From: DTKD01 sp050948905
Lineage (GTDB): Bacteria > Armatimonadota > UBA5829
NCBI GenBank assembly: GCA_050948905.1
Contig: JBMNES010000001.1
Coordinates: 2,108,001 to 2,172,000, forward strand
Length of the DNA: 64,000 nt
Direction of reading: 5' to 3'
Each line of letters opens with the position of its first letter. Positions within the stretch are counted from its first letter, which is position 1. Positions 15,740 to 24,106 of the stretch are shown here, one piece after another. The position numbers were made by a program, and so were the translations under genes. Under the pieces are notes generated by a model. It had not been told where the DNA came from. It did not search any database and worked only from the letters and a program-made list of their open reading frames with translations.

Positions 15740-16148
15740 TCAGCGCAAATCCACAGAGGAGATGCTCCAGGCCGAGCTTGGAAAGCTGCTTTATGAGGAA
15801 CTGGTCGAGCTGGAACGCCTGGGAGAATTGAAGGTTCGACTTGAGCAGGCCTGGCAGCATTTCGAAACGCTCAGCCAGGACCCTCACACCACTGCTGAGG
15901 CTTTCGAGGTATGTGACCGCTGGTCCAAAACGCTGCGTGACGATATCAAGGTGCAGATGCTTACCATTGAGGCCGTGCGCAAGCGGATTGACGAAAAGCG
16001 CGCTGAGGTGGCCGAGGCGATGAAGCAGCGAAAGGTTATCGAGACGCTGCGAGATCATCAGGAACACGAATATGTTGTTGCTCAGGCACGTGCAGAGCAA
16101 AACGCACTGGATGACATCGCGTCGTTGGCGTATGCGAGGAGGGCGTAA
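15702..16148 (+). CDS. fliJ: Flagellar export protein FliJ
   Basis: A 148-residue coiled-coil stalk of the export ATPase ring. The characteristic start KKFRFRLQTLLDQRK is followed by long heptad-rich helices (about 15-140) with many Glu, Lys, Arg and Leu. I chose the GTG at 15702 because it directly precedes this conserved start; an in-frame ATG at 15660 would add 14 unrelated residues. It overlaps fliI by 38 bases and shares one base with the next gene. Confidence 0.88.
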   Translation: MKKFRFRLQTLLDQRKSTEEMLQAELGKLLYEELVELERLGELKVRLEQAWQHFETLSQDPHTTAEAFEVCDRWSKTLRDDIKVQMLTIEAVRKRIDEKRAEVAEAMKQRKVIETLRDHQEHEYVVAQARAEQNALDDIASLAYARRA

Positions 16149-16732
16149 TGCTGGAAGGTTTGTCCTCAGTATTAGCCAGAATAGCAGAGATTAAATCCAA
16201 TTTCAGGAGCCAGGGTGCGGGCGGTGTGGTAGACGTAGTGCCGCATTCTACGGCCGGGCCTGCCAGCGCACGAAGCGCCTCCGTGCAGCCGTTTTTTCCT
16301 GAATATCTGATGCAGGCCGCACAGCTTCAGGCAAATGGCGATTCTGCTGCATCCAACAATACCTATGACGAATTGATAAACGAAGCTGCAAGCAAATACA
16401 ACGTCGACGCATCTCTCATTAAAGGAGTGATACAAGCCGAAAGCGGCTTCAATCCCAACGCCAGCTCAGCGGCCGGAGCACAGGGTTTGATGCAGCTTAT
16501 GCCGGGCACCGCGCGAGCTTTAGGCGTATCCGACCCATTTGATGCCGCACAAAACATCGATGCCGGCACTCGCTATCTTAAACAGCAACTCGATAGATAC
16601 GGTGACGTAAACCTCGCCCTCGCGGCATACAACGCCGGGCCAGGCAGCGTCGCCAAATATAACGGCGTCCCACCCTACCGTGAAACACAAAACTATGTAG
16701 CCAGGGTGCTTTCATACGCTGATAAATATTAG
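16148..16732 (+). CDS. Lytic transglycosylase (SLT domain), flagellum-associated
   Basis: A 194-residue peptidoglycan hydrolase. The first 70 residues are variable. The SLT domain (about 73-190) has the catalytic Glu98 in IQAESGFNP, the GLMQLMP motif and AYNAGPGSV. No signal peptide is visible, so it may leave through the flagellar export apparatus, as other rod-associated muramidases do. Its position between fliJ and fliK, with a TAATG junction, points to opening the wall for rod growth, the job FlgJ does in proteobacteria. Confidence 0.9.
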   Translation: MLEGLSSVLARIAEIKSNFRSQGAGGVVDVVPHSTAGPASARSASVQPFFPEYLMQAAQLQANGDSAASNNTYDELINEAASKYNVDASLIKGVIQAESGFNPNASSAAGAQGLMQLMPGTARALGVSDPFDAAQNIDAGTRYLKQQLDRYGDVNLALAAYNAGPGSVAKYNGVPPYRETQNYVARVLSYADKY

Positions 16733-16742
16733 CCGATGGGTA

Positions 16743-16758
16743 GCGATCTCCGAATCGC
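16743..16758. repeat. Dispersed palindrome with CTCCGA loop, single copy
   Basis: GCGAT-CTCCGA-ATCGC forms a 5-bp stem around the same CTCCGA loop as the elements at 1460-1515. It lies in the 75-base gap between the transglycosylase gene and fliK. No T-run follows, so I do not call it a terminator. Confidence 0.6.
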
Positions 16759-16807
16759 CCCCCCATAACCAGACTTTTCTATCTCATTTTAGAAAGGAGG
16801 TGAAAAA

Positions 16808-18208
16808 ATGATAAACGCAATCTATGACCCTGCGGCCCTGCCGGTCATCGGCTCAAACACCGACTCGACCGCTGACGCCAAAGCGATGCCTGGTCAAGCG
16901 GCCTTCGCCGACGCCTTGACTCTGCTAATGGGCAGTGTAGCCGAGCAGCAAGAGACTGTCGACGATGCCGTGCTTCCAGTCGCAAAAGAAGAGCTCTCCG
17001 ATCAAAAAGCATCGACTCAAGAGCCTTTTCTTGTCGCGATGGCGATGCCACAGCCGTTGAATCCTCAAGCGACGCTCGCGGCTTCTCTTGAGCTGACGCA
17101 GAATGAACAGGGGTCTGAAGCTCAGGTTGTCACCGACGCGGTTAAATCTACTGAACAATTGACGTCGGCAATGCTTAATCGACCCGAGGCGATATTGCCT
17201 TCGGTTTCGACGGATATTGCGGCCTCGGCTTTCGATTCAGTAGTTGAATCAATTGATGCCGCCTCAGTTCAGATGCCCGTACAAACTGTGCCGAAGCAGG
17301 TTCAAATGACGACACAGGTGGCGGAGCAACTGATCTCGACCCTTGAGCCTGCCCTAAACCCGGCCGTGCAGCCTGGACAGCAGGAAGAACCCGTGATCGA
17401 CAGCCGAATCGAGGCATCTGATGATAACCTCGCAACAGTTCAGTCACAAGCTCAGGCAAACAGCTCTGAGCCTACGATTGGCAGGCGGATTGCCATTTCG
17501 CGGCCTACTGGCAACGAACCTGTTGCACAGGGGATTACCAGTGACCCGAGAGTTGCGATCCCTCGATCAACCACAGCAGAAGTCGAGCATTTCAAGGCAC
17601 AGGATAAACTCATCTCTGCGGATGCGCGACCGGCTAATCCCGTGCACGAGACGGCAGAGGTGCAGCAATCCGACGCTCACGTGATGGCAATGAGCCTGCA
17701 GGCTGAGGCGCGCCCTGTGACAGGTGCACAGCGGCCGATGGTGGATTCGACGAACAGCTCGGATCTGCACGTTCGGGTGATCCAGCAGGTGGTTCAACAG
17801 ATCAAACTGCAGCACATTGACGGCGGCAGCAACCTGCTGGTCCGGTTGAATCCGCCGGATTTAGGCTCACTTCAACTTCGGGTGCAGCGCAATTCTGATG
17901 GTCTGACTACTCACATCGAGGCGACGAATCATCGTGTGCAGGGTCTTCTTGAGGCGCATCTGCCGCTTCTTATCGATTCTCTGGCACAGGCCGGGGTGCG
18001 GATGGATTCGGTTTCAGTCTCAGTTGCGGCTGGATTTAGTTCTTTTGCGGATCATTCCCGTCGCCAGGACGCGCAACCGCACGCACAGCGGCCGCGTCAC
18101 AACGACCTGTCTTCTCGCGGCACAACCGGGATGCAAGTAGCATCCGATGCCGCAATACGTAGTTCATGGGCCTCTATGCGCCAATCAGCGCACAGTTGGC
18201 TAGCTTAA
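16808..18208 (+). CDS. fliK: Flagellar hook-length control protein FliK
   Basis: A 466-residue exported ruler. Most of the length (1-310) is low-complexity, Gln/Ala/Ser/Val-rich and variable, as in other FliK proteins. The conserved C-terminal hook domain (about 320-405) is clear, with LLVRLNPPDLGSLQLRV and HRVQGLLEAHLPLLIDSLAQAGV. It has an ideal AAAGGAGGTG ribosome site and is followed closely by flgD, its usual partner. Confidence 0.92.
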   Translation: MINAIYDPAALPVIGSNTDSTADAKAMPGQAAFADALTLLMGSVAEQQETVDDAVLPVAKEELSDQKASTQEPFLVAMAMPQPLNPQATLAASLELTQNEQGSEAQVVTDAVKSTEQLTSAMLNRPEAILPSVSTDIAASAFDSVVESIDAASVQMPVQTVPKQVQMTTQVAEQLISTLEPALNPAVQPGQQEEPVIDSRIEASDDNLATVQSQAQANSSEPTIGRRIAISRPTGNEPVAQGITSDPRVAIPRSTTAEVEHFKAQDKLISADARPANPVHETAEVQQSDAHVMAMSLQAEARPVTGAQRPMVDSTNSSDLHVRVIQQVVQQIKLQHIDGGSNLLVRLNPPDLGSLQLRVQRNSDGLTTHIEATNHRVQGLLEAHLPLLIDSLAQAGVRMDSVSVSVAAGFSSFADHSRRQDAQPHAQRPRHNDLSSRGTTGMQVASDAAIRSSWASMRQSAHSWLA

Positions 18209-18224
18209 AGGAGGTGACTGTTAG

Positions 18225-18632
18225 TTGCCAGTTAACGCAGTGACAAACTCGACTTCTGCTTCGCTTTCAAACGCGGCAGGGGTTGCATCAAAGTCGTTGG
18301 ACAAGGACGCCTTTCTGAAACTGCTCGTGACGCAGCTCAGATTCCAGGACCCGATGAACCCTATGGAGGACAAGGAGTTTATCTCCCAGTTGGCTCAGTT
18401 CTCATCACTTGAGCAGATGCAGAGCCTCAACATAGGTTTCGAAGGCCTGTCAAAAAGCAGCGTCGCGTCGCAGGCATTTGCCCTGATCGGCAGAACCATC
18501 GACTATGCCGACCCAGAATACGACCAACCACTCACCGGCAGGGTCGATAAAGTGACCTTTGAGTACGGCTCGCCGATTCTCAACATAGGAGATCAGAAGG
18601 TTCTCCTGTCGAATGTGGTGACTGTTTACTGA
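18225..18632 (+). CDS. flgD: Hook-capping scaffold protein FlgD (short form)
   Basis: A 135-residue hook cap required for polymerisation of FlgE. The N-terminal signature LDKDAFLKLLVTQLRFQDPMNPMEDKEFISQLAQFSSLEQM is intact, though I quote it only as a motif region (about 25-66). The tudor/fibronectin-like C-terminal half of enterobacterial FlgD is mostly absent, as in the short FlgD of Firmicutes. The start is TTG after an AAAGGAGGTGA ribosome site. Confidence 0.92.
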   Translation: MPVNAVTNSTSASLSNAAGVASKSLDKDAFLKLLVTQLRFQDPMNPMEDKEFISQLAQFSSLEQMQSLNIGFEGLSKSSVASQAFALIGRTIDYADPEYDQPLTGRVDKVTFEYGSPILNIGDQKVLLSNVVTVY

Positions 18633-18704
18633 TGCTGGGGAATTGTACCTCAGCGGTGACGAATAATTGGAGGCTGCCGTCCCCAATTTCTTCGCGTCAC
18701 AGCC

Positions 18705-18720
18705 GGGTACGGAAATTGCT
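18705..18720 (+). promoter_or_regulatory. Second sigma-54 promoter within the flagellar cluster
   Basis: GGGTACG-N4-TTGCT retains the invariant GG (18706-18707) and GC (18718-18719) 10 bases apart. The bases after it (TTTAGCG) resemble those after the flgB promoter (AGTTAGCG). It lies 37 bases before the flagellar operon protein gene and could raise expression of the hook gene. A small AATTGG/CCAATT hairpin (18665-18688) lies just upstream. Confidence 0.7.
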
Positions 18721-18756
18721 GTTTAGCGAACCGAACCGGAAAGGAGATGATAAAAG

Positions 18757-19137
18757 TTGGCTTCGGTCAATTTCAACAATCGCATAACTGGGCTTGATTC
18801 GCAGCAAACGCAGTCAATTCGGCCGAAATCTACCCCACAGGGGGATTTTGCAGGGGCACTGCAAGCTGAAGTCCAGAAGCAGAGCTCGGTCAAGTTGTCG
18901 GCACACGCGGTTCAGAGACTGGCGGAACGCAACGTCTCACTGTCTGAAAGCGAGCAGGCTCGCCTTGAAACCGCAGTCGACCGAATCGATGGAAAGGGCG
19001 CGGATAAGTCGCTGGTGTTGATGGACGATCTGGCCCTGCTGGTTAGCGCGAAAAATCGGGTGGTTATCACCGCTGTTGACGCAGCCAGCGCAAAGGATGG
19101 CGTCTTCACCAACATCGACAGCGCCATCATTATCTAA
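18757..19137 (+). CDS. Flagellar operon protein (TIGR02530-like)
   Basis: A 126-residue protein of the uncharacterised family found between flgD and flgE in many Firmicutes and relatives. The conserved core is visible: LSAHAVQRLAERNVSLSE (about 47-64), then KSLVLMDDLALLVSAKNRVVITA and the ending VFTNIDSAIII. No signal peptide or membrane helix is present. The start is TTG behind AAAGGAGATG, and a sigma-54 promoter sits 37 bases upstream. It may be an export or assembly factor for the hook; the function is not established. Confidence 0.88.
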   Translation: MASVNFNNRITGLDSQQTQSIRPKSTPQGDFAGALQAEVQKQSSVKLSAHAVQRLAERNVSLSESEQARLETAVDRIDGKGADKSLVLMDDLALLVSAKNRVVITAVDAASAKDGVFTNIDSAIII

Positions 19138-19219
19138 ACACACGCACTGGACCTCGTTGAGGAAGTGCGAGGCCGCTGAATGATTGAGGCGGCCAGATAT
19201 CACGGAGGTCAGATAGTAA

Positions 19220-20488
19220 ATGATACAGGCAATGTATAGTGGAATTGCGGGGCTGAATGCATTCAAATCCAGTCTCGACATCATCGGTAACAATATCGCT
19301 AACGTTAACACGGTAGCATACAAATCAAATCGCGTCACTTTCAAAGAGGCGCTTTCTCAGACTCTTGCCGGCGGCACAGGCCCAAGTGCAGGCATGGGCG
19401 GCGTTAACCCGAAGCAGATCGGCCTTGGCGTAACCGTCGGTTCCATCGACTCTAATATGTCCGGTGGTTCACCTCAAGCTACCGGCAGCGACACCGACCT
19501 TATGATCAACGGAGCGGGGTACTTCGTGCTCTCCGATGGATCCAAGAGGGTCTACAGCAGGGATGGCTCCTTCGCGCTCGACGCTCAAAACAATCTCGTA
19601 TCTTCATCTTCGGGTATGAAAGTGATGGGCTGGGCGGCTGATTTGTTGACTGGCGAGGTGAACACGGCGGCAGAGGTAAACGGCAGTTCCGGGATCAGCA
19701 TTCCCATTGGCCTGCTTTCAAACGCTCGCGCCACCAGTCGATTTAACATCGCCGGCAACCTGAACCTCGGCTCACCAGTGGGTTCCACTGAACAGATCCA
19801 GAGCCCGGTCTATGATTCCCTTGGCTCTGTACACAACGTCGACGTGGTCTTTACCCGGGCAAACAGCGACCCAGCCACCGGGGAGTCGATTTGGGACTAC
19901 TCTATCACTTGCCCGGATGCCAGCGGCGTGGTCAAGAGCGGCTCGATCACATTCGGAGCCAATGGCGCTTCCAAAACCGGCAGCATCGACATCGCTTTGG
20001 AGTTCGCAGTTCCCAACGGGTCCGCTCAACCGCTCAACATAAAGATCGACACCAGCGGCTTGAGTTGCATTGGCACCATTGATGGCAGGTCATCCGTCTC
20101 GCTTGGCGGCGATAACGACGGCCTCCCGTTAGGCACGCTGGAATCGTATAGCATTGGCCAGGATGGCACAATTACTGGCAGATTCAGCAACTCTTCCAGC
20201 CGCCCGTTGGGCAAGATCGCGATTGCAGTCTTCACCAACCCGGCCGGTTTGAGCCGCCTTGGAAACAACGTGCTCAGCGAATCTCCGAACTCCGGCACTG
20301 CCAGGATAGGTGAGGCGGGAGCCGGTGGGCGCGGGCTGGTCTCTTCTGGTTTCTTAGAAGCCAGCAACGTCGATCTGGCGCAGGAGTTCGCGAACATGAT
20401 CATAGCTCAGCGCGGCTTCCAAGCCAACTCGCGGATCATTACCACGTCTGACCACATTCTCCAGGAACTGGTGCAGATGAAGCAGTAA
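19220..20488 (+). CDS. flgE: Flagellar hook protein FlgE
   Basis: A 422-residue hook subunit. It has the N-terminal rod/hook motif (SLDIIGNNIANVNTVAYKSNRVTFKE, about 16-41), the hook-specific middle region with Gly/Ser/Asn-rich surface domains, and the C-terminal FANMIIAQRGFQANSRIITTSDHILQELVQMKQ helix. A GGAGGT ribosome site precedes it. A 16-bp hairpin lies directly after its stop codon. Confidence 0.95.
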   Translation: MIQAMYSGIAGLNAFKSSLDIIGNNIANVNTVAYKSNRVTFKEALSQTLAGGTGPSAGMGGVNPKQIGLGVTVGSIDSNMSGGSPQATGSDTDLMINGAGYFVLSDGSKRVYSRDGSFALDAQNNLVSSSSGMKVMGWAADLLTGEVNTAAEVNGSSGISIPIGLLSNARATSRFNIAGNLNLGSPVGSTEQIQSPVYDSLGSVHNVDVVFTRANSDPATGESIWDYSITCPDASGVVKSGSITFGANGASKTGSIDIALEFAVPNGSAQPLNIKIDTSGLSCIGTIDGRSSVSLGGDNDGLPLGTLESYSIGQDGTITGRFSNSSSRPLGKIAIAVFTNPAGLSRLGNNVLSESPNSGTARIGEAGAGGRGLVSSGFLEASNVDLAQEFANMIIAQRGFQANSRIITTSDHILQELVQMKQ

Positions 20489-20498
20489 GAACGTTCTC

Positions 20499-20541
20499 GG
20501 CCATCAACCGCCGGATGTGAAATTGCCGGCGGTTGATGGCC
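20499..20541 (+). other. 16-bp perfect intercistronic hairpin after flgE
   Basis: A perfect 16-bp stem (20499-20514 pairing with 20526-20541, arm GGCCATCAACCGCCGG) encloses an 11-base loop. It sits in the 78 bases between flgE and flbD. No T-run follows, so mRNA stabilisation, processing or partial attenuation is more likely than full termination. Confidence 0.75.
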
Positions 20542-20566
20542 CCAATACTCGGAGTTGGAGACGATT

Positions 20567-20821
20567 GTGATTAAACTGACACTATATAACGATGCGGATC
20601 TGGTGGTAAACGCGGACATGATTGAGTCCGTCGAACGGACGCCGGATACGCTTATATCACTGACTACAGGCAAAAAAGTAATGGTTAAGGAATCAGTCGA
20701 GGATGTTGTAGGCAAAGTGATAGCCTACAGGCGCCTTATCTCAAAAAGCGGGCGCTCGTTCGGGACTAGAGGACAGAACCTCCTCAGAACTGAGATGAGA
20801 GGCTTCGAAACATGGACATAA
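20567..20821 (+). CDS. flbD: Flagellar FlbD family protein
   Basis: An 84-residue small protein of the FlbD family found between flgE and motA in Firmicutes and spirochaetes. The conserved pattern IKLTLYNDADLVVNADMIESVE, TPDTLISLTTGKK and VKESVEDVVGKVIAYRR is present. I chose the GTG at 20567, six bases after GGAG, because it gives the usual short MIKLT start. An extra basic C-terminal tail of about 25 residues overlaps the motA start. Its molecular role is not settled. Confidence 0.87.
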   Translation: MIKLTLYNDADLVVNADMIESVERTPDTLISLTTGKKVMVKESVEDVVGKVIAYRRLISKSGRSFGTRGQNLLRTEMRGFETWT

Positions 20822-21621
20822 CCACCATACTAGGGCTGGGTCTTGCGTGGGCGGCGCTGCTGACCGCGGTCGTGCTGGAAGGGGGCAACTTCGCCTCTTT
20901 GGTCAACACCCCCGCGTTCGTGCTCGTTGTCTTCGGTACATTGGGTGCGGGCATTACCGGCGCTTCGATGAAGACTGTGACGTCAATTCCCGCCATCGTG
21001 CGAAGTGCAATTAAAGGCAGCTCGATGGACCCTGTCGCCCTTATTAAAACAATGGTCGATTTCGCCCGAAAGGCTCGACGAGAAGGCGTGCTGAGCCTGG
21101 AAAAGGCGGTGCAAGATGTAGACAGCGAGTTTATGCGGAAAGGAATTATGCTGGTAGTCGATGGCACTCCGAGCGTGATGGTGCGAGAAATCCTCGAAAC
21201 TGAGGTGGTAGGAATGCAGGAGCGCCATAAGGTGGGAGAAACATTGTTTACCTCCCTTGGCGGCTTCTCTCCGACCCTTGGAATCATCGGTACTGTAATC
21301 GGATTGATCAACATGCTCGCCAAGCTCTCCGAGCCTGGTGATATGGGTCATGCTATCGCTACTGCTTTTGTTGCGACACTCTACGGCGTATTGTTCGCAA
21401 ACCTGGTCTATCTGCCCATAGCAGCAAAACTCAAGACCAAGACAGCCGAAGAAGTCGTTGCTTGTGAAATGATTATTGAAGGAGTTCTGTCTATCCAGGC
21501 CGGGGACAACGCGAGAATAGTAGAAACCAGAATGATGGCGTTCCTGCCGCCGGCGATTAGAGGTAATGTGGAGGGTAGCAGCTCCTCTGGTTCATCTCGT
21601 GAGGAAGCTGTCGCAGCATGA
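20812..21621 (+). CDS. motA: Flagellar stator protein MotA
   Basis: A 269-residue inner-membrane stator subunit that converts ion flow to torque by contacting FliG. Four transmembrane helices are visible (about 5-25, 32-52, 148-170, 180-205), with the cytoplasmic loop between helices 2 and 3 carrying the Arg/Glu cluster (ARKARREGVLSLE) for the FliG interface. The motif PTLGIIGTVIGLINML marks helix 3. It ends in a Ser/Glu-rich tail and overlaps motB by ATGA. Confidence 0.94.
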   Translation: MDITTILGLGLAWAALLTAVVLEGGNFASLVNTPAFVLVVFGTLGAGITGASMKTVTSIPAIVRSAIKGSSMDPVALIKTMVDFARKARREGVLSLEKAVQDVDSEFMRKGIMLVVDGTPSVMVREILETEVVGMQERHKVGETLFTSLGGFSPTLGIIGTVIGLINMLAKLSEPGDMGHAIATAFVATLYGVLFANLVYLPIAAKLKTKTAEEVVACEMIIEGVLSIQAGDNARIVETRMMAFLPPAIRGNVEGSSSSGSSREEAVAA

Positions 21622-22520
21622 GAAAGAAGAAGGCCGAAGGTGCCCACGAAAACAGCGAGCGCTGGCTGCTGACATACGCGGATATGATCACGCTTCTTAT
21701 GGCGTTTTTCATAATGATGTATTCGATGTCTGTGATAAATTTGGCCAAGTTCAAAGAGGCTGCTGTTTCGATCAGAAGCGGGTTCGGTGGCACTGTGGCG
21801 GGGCAGGGAAAGTCCGTGTTAAACAACGGCGGGTCGTATTCGTCTAAGCCATCTCCGCTGGGCGGCGACGCCAATGATTCGGCTTGGAAGATCGTAAGCC
21901 CGTTGATCAGTTATATACAAATGGATCCGCAGCTTAAAAAGAACGCGCGTGTCACTGTAGACAACAGGGGCGTGGTTATAAGTATGCTCAGCGACAATAT
22001 GCTCTTCGACCCGGGCAGCGCGGATATTCGCCAGCCCGCACGGCCGTTGCTGGATAAAATCGCCGAGTTGCTCTTTAAAGTAGACAATAACATCAGAGTT
22101 GAAGGCCACACGTGCAATCTTCCGCCTCGTTCGGGCGGCAAATATGCAAGCAATTGGGAGCTTTCGACAGCCAGGGCTACAAATGTTCTACGATACCTGG
22201 TCGAGGATAAAGGGTTGGATGCGGCCAAGTTTTCGGCGGCCGGATATGCAGGCACACACCCTGTGGCGCCCGGCAATACAGAACAAAATCGGCGCAAAAA
22301 TCGCAGGGTGGATGTCGTGATTCTCCCTAAAGAGGAGATCGCACCGGCCAGGCCGACGATCAAACCCCAGCTCGCAACGGAAGCTGTTGCGGAGGCTGCA
22401 AGCAATTCAAACGAAGAATCACAGAACGGAGAATTCCAGCCGCAGTTGCAAGACAAACAAGGTTCTCCGTCAGGCAAGGAAGCGGCGGGCAGGAGGAGTA
22501 AAGATGCCAGTCGGCAATAA
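21618..22520 (+). CDS. motB: Flagellar stator protein MotB
   Basis: A 300-residue stator subunit anchored to peptidoglycan. The single transmembrane helix holds the essential ion-channel aspartate in TYADMITLLMAFF (Asp22). A plug/linker region follows, then an OmpA-like domain (about 120-235) with SDNMLFDPGSADIRQ and LSTARATNVLRYL and the NRRKNRRVDV ending. A 60-residue Gln/Glu-rich tail is additional. The channel residues alone do not decide between proton and sodium coupling. Confidence 0.93.
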   Translation: MRKKKAEGAHENSERWLLTYADMITLLMAFFIMMYSMSVINLAKFKEAAVSIRSGFGGTVAGQGKSVLNNGGSYSSKPSPLGGDANDSAWKIVSPLISYIQMDPQLKKNARVTVDNRGVVISMLSDNMLFDPGSADIRQPARPLLDKIAELLFKVDNNIRVEGHTCNLPPRSGGKYASNWELSTARATNVLRYLVEDKGLDAAKFSAAGYAGTHPVAPGNTEQNRRKNRRVDVVILPKEEIAPARPTIKPQLATEAVAEAASNSNEESQNGEFQPQLQDKQGSPSGKEAAGRRSKDASRQ

Positions 22521-22956
22521 AGGTAAGATCGCAATCATAATTTTGACGGTCGTGTTGGCGGTCGGATGTTCAATTGGCGGAGTTGCAATTATGCAAAAGA
22601 AAGCTCCCGCACCACAGCAGAAGGAGCCGGTGGTTGAGGAGCCTGCAACGATGATGCCTATCGGAGAAATAATCGTAAACCTCGCCGATACGCCTGAGAT
22701 TCACTATCTTAAAACCAACATAGTCCTGGAAGTAGTGGGCAAAGTGCCGGAGCCTGCGGGCGAAGGCGAGGAAGTAGTGGTCAAAGCGCCGCTGCGCGAT
22801 GCCATCATAGAAGTATTAAGTGCCAAGCGACTTTCCCAGGTCAGTAGACCTGACGGTAAAGAAAACCTTAAAAGCGAGATACAGACCGTTTGCGAAAAAC
22901 GCCTCGCCGGAGTGCGGGTGACAAACGTATATTTCAGCGAATTCGCGATGCAATAA
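22504..22956 (+). CDS. fliL: Flagellar basal body-associated protein FliL
   Basis: A 150-residue single-pass membrane protein that surrounds and supports the stator. It has a basic start, a transmembrane helix (about 9-29), a Pro/Glu-rich linker and the FliL domain (MPIGEIIVNLADTPEIHYLKTNIVLEV through VTNVYFSEFAMQ). The ATG at 22504 follows AGGAGG and overlaps the end of motB; an earlier in-frame ATG (22387) lies deep in motB and is unlikely. Confidence 0.92.
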   Translation: MPVGNKGKIAIIILTVVLAVGCSIGGVAIMQKKAPAPQQKEPVVEEPATMMPIGEIIVNLADTPEIHYLKTNIVLEVVGKVPEPAGEGEEVVVKAPLRDAIIEVLSAKRLSQVSRPDGKENLKSEIQTVCEKRLAGVRVTNVYFSEFAMQ

Positions 22957-22983
22957 TAGCACCGTGTGAAGGAGAATCAAACT

Positions 22984-23448
22984 ATGTCTGATGATGCCTT
23001 GTCCAGAGAAGAACTACAGGAATTGATCGCAGAGGGTACCTCGACAGATTCGGCCGATAATGTTGAGCAAATCGGGACGAACGTCAACGGGCCACACGAT
23101 TTTGAAAGCACCAACGGATTTGACCCGGTGGTCAGATCTGTATCATTCGGCCAGTTGGGCACCGCAGCGGAGAACGTGGCCAGCGGCGGCGTGGGCTTGA
23201 TTATGGACGTCAATGTGCAGGTGTCGGTTGAATTGGGCCGATCGGTAATGAAGGTCCGGGACGTGTTGGGCTTGGGGCCGGGTTCTGTTGTCGAGCTGGA
23301 CAAACACGCTGGCGAACCGGTCGAGGTCGTCGTAAACAACAAGATGGTCGCTCGCGGAGAGGTCGTCGTAATTGACGAGAACTTCGGCGTGAGAATCACT
23401 GAGATTATTAACGGAAAGGCTCGAGAAGCCGATGCGCAGGCTGCCTGA
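22984..23448 (+). CDS. fliN: Flagellar motor switch protein FliN with FliM/FliY-like N-terminal peptide
   Basis: A 154-residue C-ring protein. The SpoA domain (about 75-145) is typical FliN: DVNVQVSVELGRSVMKVRDVLGLGPGSVVELDK and ARGEVVVIDENFGVRI are seen as two motif regions. The N-terminus DDALSREELQELIAEG resembles the LSQEEIDALL peptide by which FliM and FliY bind phosphorylated CheY. It has no CheC-like middle domain, so it is not a full FliY. It directly follows fliL, where fliM would be expected; no fliM is in the window. ATG 22984 is preceded by AAGGAG. Confidence 0.9.
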   Translation: MSDDALSREELQELIAEGTSTDSADNVEQIGTNVNGPHDFESTNGFDPVVRSVSFGQLGTAAENVASGGVGLIMDVNVQVSVELGRSVMKVRDVLGLGPGSVVELDKHAGEPVEVVVNNKMVARGEVVVIDENFGVRITEIINGKAREADAQAA

Positions 23449-24106
23449 TTCACACAGCTTAAAATGCACAATCCTGGTCGTGTTGACCTTAGTGCTTGCA
23501 CTCGGCATAGTGTCGGCCGGCTTTGCAACACAAGCAAAATCAGCCGCACAACAGCCTGCCGAACCGGATCTGCTCGCCAGGTTGGAAGCAGAGGCTGCAA
23601 ACAATCAGGCAACCGATGCTCTGTCCAAAGAGAAGCAGGAGCCGGTCTATATCACCCTGCTCAGTTTTATTTTTAAACTGGCGGTAGTGGTGGCGCTTGC
23701 TTACGGCACCATATATGCGCTCAAAAAACTCAACGTCGGTGCTCTAAAGCGAAGTGAATCAGGTCTTATTAAAATCGTCGAGAACACCACATTGGGCACA
23801 AATCGTTCTTTACACGTAGTTAGGGTAGGGGACAAAACCCTGCTTTTGGCGTCGACTCCCGGCCAGATCAATCTGCTTTCAGAAGTGGATCTGCCTATAG
23901 AAGAACTCGCCGCCACTGAAGACAGCACGGGTGATTCAGGTGAGGCGACCTCTTTTACCGATCGCCTTAACATGTGCCTCGGCGGCGCAGTGGACACCGG
24001 GGATGCGGCTTCCAATATCGCAGGCCTTATTCGAGGTTCAAGCGCTTTCTTGCAGGACAAGATCGCGGGCCTTGGCAACTTGAGAAAGAAGTTCAAAGAT
24101 GCGTAA
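23432..24106 (+). CDS. fliO: Flagellar biosynthetic protein FliO
   Basis: A 224-residue membrane protein that helps assemble the FliP/Q/R export gate. It has an N-terminal hydrophobic segment (signal-like, about 10-32), a second transmembrane helix (about 72-95, LLSFIFKLAVVVALAYGTIYALKKL) and a cytoplasmic domain with the FliO motif VENTTLGTNRSLHVVRVGDKTLLL. It overlaps fliN by 17 bases and fliP by 8 bases. Confidence 0.9.
   Translation: MRRLPDSHSLKCTILVVLTLVLALGIVSAGFATQAKSAAQQPAEPDLLARLEAEAANNQATDALSKEKQEPVYITLLSFIFKLAVVVALAYGTIYALKKLNVGALKRSESGLIKIVENTTLGTNRSLHVVRVGDKTLLLASTPGQINLLSEVDLPIEELAATEDSTGDSGEATSFTDRLNMCLGGAVDTGDAASNIAGLIRGSSAFLQDKIAGLGNLRKKFKDA

Noticed and set aside
21911..23612. 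Two minus-strand open frames of more than 200 codons
   Set aside because: They lie opposite motB, fliN and fliO, are rich in Ser/Arg/Leu without motifs, and have no ribosome sites.
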